From: an uncultured Eggerthellaceae bacterium
GTDB lineage: Bacteria; Actinomycetota; Coriobacteriia; Coriobacteriales; Eggerthellaceae
DNA: 64,000 nt
Assembly: GCA_937892845.1 (NCBI GenBank)
Contig: CALBGP010000028.1
Location: 62,001-126,000 of the forward strand
Reading direction: 5' to 3'
Made by a program: the position numbers and the translations under genes. Shown here one piece after another: positions 1-7,567 of this stretch; within the stretch, counting starts at the first letter, position 1, and each line of letters opens with the position of its first letter. The notes beneath the pieces were generated by a model, which was given only the letters and a program-made list of their open reading frames with translations, was not told the origin of the DNA and ran no database searches.

Positions 1-42
1 GCCGAGGCCGCTGAGGCTGTAGCTGAAGAGGCTGCTGAGTAG
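1..42 (+). CDS. C-terminal end of an unidentified protein (5' end outside window)
   Basis: The first 13 codons read AEAAEAVAEEAAE and end at a TAG (40-42). A tail made only of Ala, Glu and Val is typical of the flexible, acidic C-terminus of some actinobacterial ribosomal or chaperone proteins, but nothing here allows a name. A strong intrinsic terminator lies about 60 bases downstream, so this is the last gene of its transcript. Confidence 0.6.
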   Translation, partial: AEAAEAVAEEAAE

Positions 43-103
43 TTTTGCGCTGATGCCGCATCGAGTGCCGGGTTTGTCCGGGCGTTCGAGAACGTATCGA
101 CTG

Positions 104-131
104 GAGAGAGTCCTTCGGGGCTCTCTCTTTT
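104..131 (+). terminator. Intrinsic terminator of the leftmost gene
   Basis: GAGAGAGTCC (104-113) pairs over 10 bp, including one G-U pair, with GGGCTCTCTC (118-127) around a UUCG tetraloop. CTTTTG follows. This is a textbook rho-independent terminator for the gene ending at 42. Confidence 0.85.
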
Positions 132-165
132 GCTATGCCTGGGTGTTGAATGGGCTGCGCGCTAG

Positions 166-257
166 GCGCCTGCGAATCTCGGCTCAGCACCGGCATTGCG
201 CTATACGCCCGAGTGTCGCGCTTTGCACTTGCGAATCACGTTTTGCGCCTGCGAATC
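166..257. repeat. Three copies of a TGCGAATC motif in the gap
   Basis: TGCGAATC occurs near 171, 230 and 250, each time preceded by a G/C/T-rich hexamer such as GCGCC or GCACT and followed by a C/G-rich triplet. The rest of the gap between 132 and 385 shows no gene. Function unknown; it may be a degenerate interspersed repeat. Confidence 0.35.
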
Positions 258-385
258 GAGGGTGAAATGAATGCTCCTGTCATGTGATGGGGTGGGATTC
301 GGGACAGGGTCGTGCAATGGTTGCGCTTGCGTTCCGGTAAGAGCGGCCTCGGAAAAAATCAAGGTCCATTTGCTATGGTTGGGCG

Positions 386-1354
386 ATGGAGATTCTGCTG
401 ACACATGAAAGCGCGTTGGCATTTTGGCGCAACAATCTATCCGTGGCTCACGATGCCCTTGGGCGGAGAAGCCACGCTTCCACGCACGCTCCTGCCAGCC
501 TTCCAGGCTTCGATGTTTCCTGCATTGCGAGTGCTGCGGGTTTGCCTTCGGGGGATATCCATGTCCTTGTGTCGCAAAGCGGTTACCGACGCCTGAGGCT
601 GGGGTTGAAAGTGCATGTCAGGAGCGAGAGTCTTCCTTGGTCGTGCGTGTGCCGGGTTGCCGAAATCGACGGATTGCAAGTGTGGGTGGTTTCGCCTGAA
701 ATGTGCCTTGTTCAACTAGCTTCTCAAGCGGGAGTGTGCGGTGCTTTGGCTCTGTCTTATGAGTTCTGCGGAAGATACAGGAGGAAGTCCGCTCTTGCCG
801 GTGGATCGACTCTTTACGATGTCTTTCCCCTCGCGTCGGCTCAATCTATTGCGCGGACCGTTGATCGGCTGGGATCGTCGGGCGAGTCTCGTCCACTTCG
901 ATGGGTACTGAGCCATACGTTGGATGGCGCCATGTCGCCGCAGGAAAGCGCCTTGGCAATCCTTCTTGCCATGCCTGTTTCTATGGGTGGATATGGCCTG
1001 CCTGCTCCTGTGTTGAATGCTACGCTGGACGCGTCGGGGATTGCTCACAGCTTGGCGCGTGGCCGCCGAATCATCTGCGATCTTTGCTGGCCTGATCAGC
1101 GTGTCTCTATCGAATATGATAGCGCGCAAGAGCATTCCGGTTCCGAGCGGATGATGCATGATGCCGTCCGTTACAACCTGCTCAAATCGTTGGGCTACAC
1201 GACATTCATGGCCACGTGGAATCAGCTCAGGTCTGTCGAGGAGACTGATAGGATTGCGTTTGCACTGGCTAAGGCGCTCGGGGTGCGTCTTCGCCTGAGG
1301 GCGGCATGCTTCCGCGAAAAGCAGCGCGAATTGAGGAGTGTTTTGTATCTGTAA
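386..1354 (+). CDS. DUF559/Vsr-like endonuclease-fold protein
   Basis: 322 residues. The N-terminal two thirds match nothing I recognise but have the layout of AbiEi-like proteins of Coriobacteriia. The C-terminal 90 residues look like the DUF559/very-short-patch-repair fold: a strand reading CDLCWPDQRVSIEYDS, then an arginine-rich helix (SERMMHDAVRYN) and a strand GYTTFMATW. The pattern D-x(9)-E-Y-D resembles the PD-(D/E)XK active site of DUF559 proteins. The gene stands alone between a terminator and a repeat-bearing gap. No strong ribosome site precedes the ATG at 386. The biological role is unknown; a nuclease or DNA-binding role is inference. Confidence 0.6.
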   Translation: MEILLTHESALAFWRNNLSVAHDALGRRSHASTHAPASLPGFDVSCIASAAGLPSGDIHVLVSQSGYRRLRLGLKVHVRSESLPWSCVCRVAEIDGLQVWVVSPEMCLVQLASQAGVCGALALSYEFCGRYRRKSALAGGSTLYDVFPLASAQSIARTVDRLGSSGESRPLRWVLSHTLDGAMSPQESALAILLAMPVSMGGYGLPAPVLNATLDASGIAHSLARGRRIICDLCWPDQRVSIEYDSAQEHSGSERMMHDAVRYNLLKSLGYTTFMATWNQLRSVEETDRIAFALAKALGVRLRLRAACFREKQRELRSVLYL

Positions 1355-1541
1355 GCCTCTGTGCGAGTTTGCTTTGCTGTCGGTTGCCCTCGAGGGATGG
1401 CTGCTGCGGGCGGCTGCTTGCGCGAAAGAGCCTGGGGTACTGGAAACGTGCTCTCTGGAGGGCCGGAGTGAGGGGATTCGTGCCTGCAAGGGGTTCGACA
1501 GTGGTGACTTCCGGCGGCGACGGGAGAATTTGCGGCCCTTG

Positions 1542-1562
1542 TGGCCAGATACGGACGAAATG
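1542..1562 (+). repeat. 21-base repeat, first copy
   Basis: The 21 bases starting TGGCCAGATACGG and ending GAAATG are repeated exactly, in inverted orientation, at 1695-1715. A variant with two G-for-A changes and one C-for-T change lies at 1658-1678. Confidence 0.75.
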
Positions 1563-1657
1563 TACGGGTGGATTCTGGAGCGTGAGACGCCCTCTTCTAT
1601 GTCCTCGACGCTGACCTGGGGAAACGGGGCGCGCTGGAGGACACGTGCCGGATGCGG

Positions 1658-1715
1658 CGGCCGGATACGGGCGAAATGCACGCCCGATGCCATGCATTTC
1701 GTCCGTATCTGGCCA
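1658..1715. repeat. Long inverted repeat (hairpin) made from two copies of the 21-base repeat
   Basis: Bases 1658-1680 and 1693-1715 are near-perfect reverse complements around a 12-base loop. The two internal differences still allow G-U pairing in RNA. No T-run follows on either strand, so it is not an ordinary terminator. It has the look of a REP/BIME-type or miniature mobile repeat. Confidence 0.65.
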
Positions 1716-1814
1716 GCGGACGCCCGATTCTTCCCGCAACCCTCGGGCGGCCGCGGGCTGAGCACCGTGACGGCCCTGCGGGTGGCCGCCGTGGTGGTCG
1801 CTGTGGCGACCGAC

Positions 1815-1838
1815 GGGCCGAGCGCTGGGCCGAGCGCT
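1815..1838. repeat. 12-base tandem repeat
   Basis: GGGCCGAGCGCT occurs twice in exact tandem (1815-1826, 1827-1838), followed by a partial third unit GGGCCGGCCGC. Confidence 0.6.
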
Positions 1839-1937
1839 GGGCCGGCCGCGTGGTCCGTTCGCGGGGCCGTCCGCAGGATCCGTCCGCCGGGTCGGTTGCG
1901 AGGTTGGCTCGCGGAGGGCCCCATGTGCCTGGGGCAG

Positions 1938-1975
1938 AAAAAATCCCCGGCTCGCAGGTTGCGCGAACCGGGGAT
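1938..1975 (-). terminator. Terminator of the NhaC-family gene
   Basis: Read on the minus strand, ATCCCCGG (1975-1968) pairs with CCGGGGAT (1950-1943) and an inner TCGC/GCGA pair. A run of six T follows (1943-1938). It lies about 100 bases after the stop at 2073. Confidence 0.85.
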
Positions 1976-2072
1976 TGCGTGTGCGGTGTGAAGTGCGGGC
2001 GCGGGCAGCACGGCGGCGTCGTTGGTTGCATCTCCGATGGCGCAGCGGATTGGGGTGCTTGCGCGCACGAGC

Positions 2073-3419
2073 CTATGCGGCGGTTTCCTGCTGCTCGGGC
2101 TCTCCATCGTAGCCGCGACGGTCGGGGATGAAGAAGATGAAGATCAGCGAGCTGATGAGCAGCATGAACGGGTAGAACAGGAACGGGATAATCTGGAAGG
2201 CGGTCACGGCGTAGCCTGCTGCCGTTGCCGTGGAGACGGCGATGAGCATCTGAGCGCCATAGGGGATGATCCCCTGGAATACGCATGAGAAGGTGTCCAG
2301 GATGGATGCGGTTTTACGGCGCGAGATATTGTAGGTCTTGGCCATATCGGATGCGATGGGATTGGCCATGACGATGGCGACCGTATTGTTGGCGGTGGCC
2401 ACATCCATGCATCCGACTAGGATGCCCATGCCAAGCTGCCCGCCTTTGCGGTTCTTGAAGGTGTTCTTGATGGCGTTGAGCAGCCATACGAAGCCGCCGT
2501 ACTCGCGGATCAGTGCGCAGATGGCGGAAACCAGCACGGCGACCATGGTGGTTTCGAACATGCCTGCAGCACCGGTGCCCATGCTGGCAAGAAGATCGGT
2601 GGCGGCGGTGGTGCCGGTGGCAACCATGATGATGGAGCCGGAAATGATGCCGAGAAGCAGCACGATGAACACGTTGATGCCGATGATGCCGCCGATGAGG
2701 ACGATCAGATACGGTACAAGCTCGATCAGGTCATATTCATGCACCACAGCGCCGGTGATGTTCGCGTTGAATGACATGACCAAAATGATGACGAGCGATG
2801 CAAGCGCCGCAGGAAGCGCAATCTTGAAGTTCTCGCGGAACTTGTCCTTCATGGCGCAACCTTGACCCTGGCAGGATGCGATGGTGGTGTCGGAGATGAA
2901 GGACAGGTTGTCGCCGAACATGGCGCCGCCCATGACGGAAGCCACGCACAGGGGCAGATCGAAGCCGGAAGCGGCGGAAACCGCCACAGCGATGGGCGTG
3001 ATCAGCGTGATGGTGCCAACCGAGGTGCCCATGGCCAGAGACACGAAGCAGCTGACCACGAAAAGCACGGCTACGGCAAACTCGGGCGGGATGAACGAAA
3101 GCATCAGATATGCGACGCTCTCGGCGCTGTTGCGCCCGACGGTGCCGACGAAAACGCCGGCGGCCATGAAGATCAGGATCATGGTCACGATGGTCTTGTC
3201 GCCGATGCCCCGGCCCATGATGACCAGTTTGTCGTCGAAGCTGAGCTTGCGGTTCTGGAAGCAAGCCACCAGAAGCGCGATGAGGAAGATCACCACGATG
3301 GGGATGTTGTAAAAGCCCATCTCGATCTTCAGAATGTATTCGAAGAAAATGCCCAGGCCGAGGTAGAGCACGAGGAATACCCCGATCGGGGCAAGAGCCC
3401 GAACGTTACCTTTTTCCAT
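2073..3419 (-). CDS. NhaC-family Na+/H+ antiporter-type carrier
   Basis: 448 residues, almost entirely hydrophobic with about 11-12 membrane helices, in the plasma membrane. The signature run SLAMGTSVGTITLITPIAVA, the segment GGAMFGDNLSFISDTTIAS and the late NNTVAIVMANPIA are typical of the NhaC/ArsB-like carriers of COG1757. Family members exchange Na+ for H+ or move organic ions such as malate or lactate; the substrate here cannot be read. ATG start with AGGAGG 11 bases upstream. It is transcribed separately from the LuxR-type gene upstream (165-base gap with its own -10) and ends at a strong terminator. Confidence 0.8.
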   Translation of the reverse strand: MEKGNVRALAPIGVFLVLYLGLGIFFEYILKIEMGFYNIPIVVIFLIALLVACFQNRKLSFDDKLVIMGRGIGDKTIVTMILIFMAAGVFVGTVGRNSAESVAYLMLSFIPPEFAVAVLFVVSCFVSLAMGTSVGTITLITPIAVAVSAASGFDLPLCVASVMGGAMFGDNLSFISDTTIASCQGQGCAMKDKFRENFKIALPAALASLVIILVMSFNANITGAVVHEYDLIELVPYLIVLIGGIIGINVFIVLLLGIISGSIIMVATGTTAATDLLASMGTGAAGMFETTMVAVLVSAICALIREYGGFVWLLNAIKNTFKNRKGGQLGMGILVGCMDVATANNTVAIVMANPIASDMAKTYNISRRKTASILDTFSCVFQGIIPYGAQMLIAVSTATAAGYAVTAFQIIPFLFYPFMLLISSLIFIFFIPDRRGYDGEPEQQETAA

Positions 3420-3450
3420 ACTGATTAATCCTCCTAGTCCGGATAACTTT

Positions 3451-3465
3451 CCTATTGTACATAGG
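3451..3465 (-). promoter_or_regulatory. Promoter -10 inside a palindrome, upstream of the NhaC-family gene
   Basis: CCTAT-TGTAC-ATAGG is a perfect 5-bp inverted repeat. Its minus strand contains TACAAT (3459-3454), a near-consensus -10 placed about 35 bases before the start codon. The overlap suggests an operator. No good -35 is visible. Confidence 0.45.
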
Positions 3466-3584
3466 AGGAGGGCAAAATGAAGGACGAAATGGCAGGTGAG
3501 GCGGTCAAACTCGGAAATCGGCCAAGGCGGTGGCGTGCAATGGGCTCAGTCGGCGCTTTGGCCATCGGCATGCGGTGATGCCGC

Positions 3585-5045
3585 TTATCCGCCGTAGTGC
3601 GGCATTTGGTCTTTGATGTATCCGATCAGGTCGCCGCGTTTATGCAGGTCCGTTTTCTCGTAGATGTGGCGCGTGTGGGCGCGCACGGTGTATTCGGAGA
3701 TAACCATCTTCTCTGCGATCTTCGCTGCAGGGTATCCACGGGCCAGGTATTCGAGGACTTCCGATTCGCGAGGTGACAGACCGAACTCGCGGGTGGTGGC
3801 TTCGCATGCTGCCATAAGGGCTTCTTCGCCCACGTCTAGCGGTTTGGCCGTGAGCTTCTCTATGTAGCGCCCTTCTGCGATGAAGGGAATGACCAGCATC
3901 GCCACAGCGCAGAGCAGTGCGGTGGCCACCACTGCGGCGTACAGTGAGTCCGAGGCGTTTTGCGATTCCAGCATCAGTGCAAGCCCGTTGCCGCAGATCA
4001 CTCCCAATCGGAACAGGCCTACGCTTATTCCGACCGCAATGGCGGAGGATATGCCGCCCTTATGGGCTACGATGACGAAATACACCATCAGCAGCAGCTC
4101 GAATGAGGAGTAGACGGCTGAGGTGAAGAAGAACGAGAAGCTGTCGGCTGCGTGGCCGAGGCCCAGGTGCACCGAAAGCGCCACTATGACTGTGACCATA
4201 AGCCATGGCAGCAGGCGGTAAGGGTTGTCGTCGCGATGTGAGATGTTGAGGCAGGCGACCAGGATCAACAGGAATGCGGCCCCCACCATCATGCCGTAGC
4301 AGTAGCCCCATTGCCCGCCGGCGAGGCTTTCCTTGGGAACGATGGTCATGAGATGGAAGCAGGCGGTGCTGACCACGCATGATATGCCGCCGACCATGAG
4401 CACATTGCGCATTGCCCGATGGCGCATCTCGCTGGGTTTGAGCACGGGGTCGGTATCTTCTTCCTGCGTGCAGACGGTCGCGGCCGGCGGTTTGGCCATC
4501 ATGATGCCGGATATGATGGGAAGGAATGCTATCAAGGCCGCTGCAATGGCGCCGGGCAGGATGCGCAAGACGATCAGCAGCGCAAGCGTGGATGAGGCGG
4601 TGACCGTCATAATGGTCACCGTGCTTCCGGTGATGGCATGCCGTGCGTAATGCTCGCCCCAGACAAGCAGGCAGAGTGATTCGGTCAAGCCCATCAGAAT
4701 GGGGAGCAAGAGGAAGTGAAGCGCTTCCCAAGATGCGAGGATATTGGATGAGAATGCCGCCGACAGAACGGTCAGGGCCAGAGGGGTGCCCAGCATGAGC
4801 CCTTTGACCGATGAAAGCTTATGCCGGTTGCGGAGGATGGCGGCGGTTGCGATGAGCGTGATGCAGCTTGCGGCCAGATAGACGAGCCAGGAGAAAGTGA
4901 CGGCGTTTGACAGAAGGTCCGAACAGGGCATGGAATTCGGTGCGAACCAGAAGCAGAAATGCCATGCGAATAGGGGAGCGAAGCCGAAGAAGGGCCGGGC
5001 GTTCGATATGCGGCGGACGAATCCTTCGCGGCTGAAATCTGCCAA
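3585..5045 (-). CDS. Membrane-anchored LuxR-family transcriptional regulator
   Basis: 486 residues. The first 400 form about 12 membrane helices, and the last 65 are a LuxR-type helix-turn-helix (LSPRESEVLEYLARGYPAAK, then VISEYTVRAHTRHIYEKTDL). This architecture is strongly expanded in Eggerthellaceae and is often adjacent to the respiratory or transport genes it controls, so it is probably a sensor acting directly from the membrane. The start is a TTG preceded by AAGGAAGG at 5-base spacing; no in-frame ATG fits better. The nearest candidate target is the NhaC-family gene downstream. Ligand unknown. Confidence 0.85.
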   Translation of the reverse strand: MADFSREGFVRRISNARPFFGFAPLFAWHFCFWFAPNSMPCSDLLSNAVTFSWLVYLAASCITLIATAAILRNRHKLSSVKGLMLGTPLALTVLSAAFSSNILASWEALHFLLLPILMGLTESLCLLVWGEHYARHAITGSTVTIMTVTASSTLALLIVLRILPGAIAAALIAFLPIISGIMMAKPPAATVCTQEEDTDPVLKPSEMRHRAMRNVLMVGGISCVVSTACFHLMTIVPKESLAGGQWGYCYGMMVGAAFLLILVACLNISHRDDNPYRLLPWLMVTVIVALSVHLGLGHAADSFSFFFTSAVYSSFELLLMVYFVIVAHKGGISSAIAVGISVGLFRLGVICGNGLALMLESQNASDSLYAAVVATALLCAVAMLVIPFIAEGRYIEKLTAKPLDVGEEALMAACEATTREFGLSPRESEVLEYLARGYPAAKIAEKMVISEYTVRAHTRHIYEKTDLHKRGDLIGYIKDQMPHYGG

Positions 5046-5623
5046 GTCGGCCTTCCTTCATTCATGGTTCTTCGGGCATGCTGCCCAAGCGGATGTCCAG
5101 GTTACGAAAACGCTTGAAAGCGTAGCATACGGACATAGTCAATTTTGGGTAATTTCGATATTGGGCCACTTTCGACGATGCGCAACGGGGGAATCCGTGG
5201 GAGCATCATGGCGTCCGATCGGAATACGGGGCCGGTCGGGTTCGGCGATTGGGCCGAATGACATGCGTTTCCTTTCTCTCGAAGGGCTGGGGTCCGGTCA
5301 CCCCGGCCCTTCGGCTTTTCTGCAGCCTGCGAAAACCCGCGCGAGCGTATTGGCGTCCGATTGCTGGTCTATGCTGTCCGGCCTTAGGCGGTGCAGCGCA
5401 AGCCTCTTTGCCGTCTTGCCGATCCCGTGAAGGGTTCGAACCCGTGTCTGGATTCAAGTGCGATCGCGGGCGGATATGGTGCCCTCTATCTGATTTGGGA
5501 TACGATAGCGAAGACGTCCTGCGCGGGTCGGGGTGCTCCGTCGGAAAGGCGGATGAGCCGATCGAATGTGGGGCGGCGCGGTTGGGCTGAGTGCGGAATC
5601 CGAAAACAAGGAGGAGATCGACC
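5046..5623. other. 578-base gap with an orphan terminator
   Basis: No gene is supported. The gap contains a small hairpin CGCTTgaAAGCG near 5110, the strong plus-strand terminator at 5281-5319, and the ribosome site of the next gene (AAGGAGGAG, 5608-5616). The terminator has no annotated gene in front of it, so a small RNA or an attenuated leader may lie here. Confidence 0.5.
5281..5319 (+). terminator. Orphan intrinsic terminator
   Basis: A fully paired 13-bp stem (5281-5293 with 5300-5312, one G-U pair) with loop CCGGTC is followed by GGCTTTTC. It lies 300 bases upstream of the MaoC-like gene and downstream of no plus-strand gene. Confidence 0.7.
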
Positions 5624-6496
5624 ATGGCAATCGATGCATCTGTCGTCGGAAAGAAGTACGGACCGTTCAAGTTTGATTACAGCATGGAGAAACTCAACCT
5701 GTTTGCCGTGGGCTGCAATTGCGGACACGACATGAAAGCAGGGGAGGAGTACTACAACGAGTACCTGCCGGGCGGGCTGAAGGTGCTGCCCATCTTCGGT
5801 GCCATGCCCCTGGTATGCGGTGAAGTGACCGATACCATCGATTACGGTGCTGACTTGCGCGGTACGCTGCACTGGGGCATTGATTTGAAGGTCAAAAGCG
5901 ACATGAACCGCTTGGCGAGGAAATCGGGTACCCTTTCCACCGATGTTACCGTGGTGGGCATATGGGATCGCGGTCCTGGCAAGGGCCTGCTGTGCCAGGA
6001 GCATTCCGATACCTTCGACGATGACGGAAGCCTGGTGTGCGAGTGCGAAACATGGGATTGCCTGATTTACGATGGCGGTTGGGGTGGCGAGAAACCCCCT
6101 GCGGACATCGTGGAGATGCCCGACCGCGAACCTGATTTCACCGCACAGGAGACCATTGCCATGAATGCCGGTCTGGCATTCCGTCTGACGGGCATGCTGC
6201 ATCCGCTGCACGTTGATTGGCCGACCGCCAAGGCTGCTGGTTTTCCCATCCCATTCTACTTCGGTCTGGGGTACGCGGGTGTTGCCATGCGCCATATGAT
6301 CGATCGGTTCATGCCGGGTGAGCCTGAACGTCTGCGTCGCTTCAAGGTTCGCATGTGCGCACCCGTCATGCCCGGCGCCACCGTCAAGACCGAGATGTGG
6401 AAGATGGAAGACGGTTCGGTTCGCTTCCGTCTGGTGGATGCTCTTGCTACTACGGCAAAGCCGTACCTTAATTGGGGCATCATGGAATACGAGTAG
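5624..6496 (+). CDS. MaoC-like double-hotdog protein (hydratase-2 family) with altered catalytic motif
   Basis: 290 residues from the ATG at 5624, which has AAGGAGGAG eight bases upstream; an upstream in-frame start lacks a ribosome site. The two halves match the two hotdog folds of 2-enoyl-CoA hydratase 2 (MFE-2 type). The C-terminal half contains TGMLHPLHVDWPTAKAAGF, which lines up with the family's SGDxNPLHxDPxxA motif. The catalytic Asp is replaced by Met191 and the Asn by His193; only His196 remains. The second family element, PxxHGL, reads PFYFGL here, so its His is also lost. The fold is fairly sure; activity as an ordinary hydratase is doubtful. Followed by a terminator at 6569. Confidence 0.7.
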   Translation: MAIDASVVGKKYGPFKFDYSMEKLNLFAVGCNCGHDMKAGEEYYNEYLPGGLKVLPIFGAMPLVCGEVTDTIDYGADLRGTLHWGIDLKVKSDMNRLARKSGTLSTDVTVVGIWDRGPGKGLLCQEHSDTFDDDGSLVCECETWDCLIYDGGWGGEKPPADIVEMPDREPDFTAQETIAMNAGLAFRLTGMLHPLHVDWPTAKAAGFPIPFYFGLGYAGVAMRHMIDRFMPGEPERLRRFKVRMCAPVMPGATVKTEMWKMEDGSVRFRLVDALATTAKPYLNWGIMEYE

Positions 6497-6568
6497 GCTT
6501 CGCTTTCGTCTGGGGCGCTCGACCCTGTCTGCCGCCGCCGCTTCGGCCAAATCTGCCGGTTACTCGCT

Positions 6569-6604
6569 GGAAGGCCATGGCTCACGCCCGGCCTTCCGTT
6601 TTTC
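6569..6604 (+). terminator. Terminator of the MaoC-like gene
   Basis: GGAAGGCC (6569-6576) pairs with GGCCTTCC (6590-6597), followed by GTTTTTC. It also lies just beyond the stop of the convergent metallohydrolase gene. Confidence 0.8.
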
Positions 6605-6609
6605 ATGCT

Positions 6610-7335
6610 CTACGATTGCAGCCCCATGATCACGGCGGCGGGGATGGGGGCGGGGCTGGCTGCCTGGGCGTCTTCGAGCAGCTGTGCGAAGTGCTCGCCG
6701 TCACCGGGGTCGCCTGCGACGGTTCCGTAGTGCATGGGGACAGCGATGCGCGGTCGGACGGAAAGCGTGAATCCCACGGCCTCTTCGGCATCCATGGTGT
6801 AGGTGCCGCCAACGGGGACCAGAAGCACGTCGCAGACGACATGCTCGTTTTCGGGGGTACGATCGGCATCGCCGGGGTGGAAGATGCGCACGCCGTCGAC
6901 GGTGATCACGTAGCCGAGCCATTGGTTTTCCGCGGGATGGTAGGGTTTGCCGATGTTGAAGGCATGCGTTGCGCGGATTTCGACCGCGGGCGTTCCAAGA
7001 GCTTCAGATCCCAGGTACCCGCCGGGATTGAGGAGGTGGAGGCCGCTCGCGCCAAGCGTCTCAGCCAGCTTCGACGCTTGCGATCCCAGGGAGAATGGGG
7101 CGACGATGCGCGCTCCAGGTGCCGCCGCTTTTTCAATATCTTCCGGTGAGAAATGGTCGAAGTGGTCGTGCGTGACAAGAATCAAGCTGCCGTCGTGGGC
7201 TGCTGCGGGCATGTCGTAGGGATCGATGTAGACTACGGTTCCATCCGATGCTTGGATTCTCACGCAATCATGCGTGATGAGGCGGATTGCGTGCAGGAGT
7301 CCTGCGGGTGCGGTTTCGCGGGTGTTCAGGGACAT
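6610..7335 (-). CDS. UlaG-like MBL-fold metal-dependent hydrolase
   Basis: 241 residues, cytosolic. The beta-lactamase-fold metal motif THDHFDHFSPED gives the HxHxDH ligands. Later elements are HPGDADR, the conserved glycine turn VPVGGTYTMDAEEA and the late ligand region PMHYGT, all typical of the short UlaG/COG2220 type. The family includes lactonases and phosphodiesterases; the substrate is not deducible. ATG start with GAAGGAG seven bases upstream. The gene is monocistronic, convergent with the MaoC-like gene and divergent from the DHA2 exporter. Confidence 0.85.
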   Translation of the reverse strand: MSLNTRETAPAGLLHAIRLITHDCVRIQASDGTVVYIDPYDMPAAAHDGSLILVTHDHFDHFSPEDIEKAAAPGARIVAPFSLGSQASKLAETLGASGLHLLNPGGYLGSEALGTPAVEIRATHAFNIGKPYHPAENQWLGYVITVDGVRIFHPGDADRTPENEHVVCDVLLVPVGGTYTMDAEEAVGFTLSVRPRIAVPMHYGTVAGDPGDGEHFAQLLEDAQAASPAPIPAAVIMGLQS

Positions 7336-7382
7336 GGGTGCTCCTTCGGTCTGCGTGCCGTCATGGCGGGATCTTGTCCGGA

Positions 7383-7388
7383 ATTATA
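7383..7388 (-). promoter_or_regulatory. -10 element of the MBL-fold gene
   Basis: A perfect TATAAT on the minus strand about 48 bases upstream of the ATG at 7335. No consensus -35 is seen. Confidence 0.45.
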
Positions 7389-7483
7389 CGGCAGTCTCCG
7401 GTTCCGGGGAGTCCGGTCCGATGGCGTCAGGTTGCGGTTCGGCCACGGTTGGATGCGGTTCGCCGCAACGACCCGCGGCGGCG

Positions 7484-7489
7484 TATAAT
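7484..7489 (+). promoter_or_regulatory. -10 element of the DHA2 exporter gene
   Basis: A perfect TATAAT about 79 bases upstream of the start at 7568. The -35 is not recognisable. Confidence 0.45.
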
Positions 7490-7567
7490 CGCCTGGCAGC
7501 AGATGGTGCCGTTCCGGATTTTTGAGGCGCAAGGGACCGGGGCGGGGTGAAGGAAGGACGATGCGGC

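Larger units (their letters stand above)
1355..1937. other. Gene-free gap of about 580 bases with repeats
   Basis: No convincing coding frame: the frames open here lack ribosome sites and have low-complexity Arg/Pro/Gly composition expected from G+C-rich noncoding DNA. The gap holds three copies of a 21-base repeat and a 12-base tandem repeat, listed separately. Confidence 0.5.

Noticed and set aside
716..2107. Long minus-strand open frame of over 460 codons
   Set aside because: It opposes the DUF559-like gene, has Arg/Pro/Ser-rich random composition and no ribosome site; a G+C-rich shadow.
5427..5441. GGGTTCGAACCC, like the T-arm of a tRNA
   Set aside because: No acceptor stem or D-arm and anticodon arm can be built in the 70 bases upstream.
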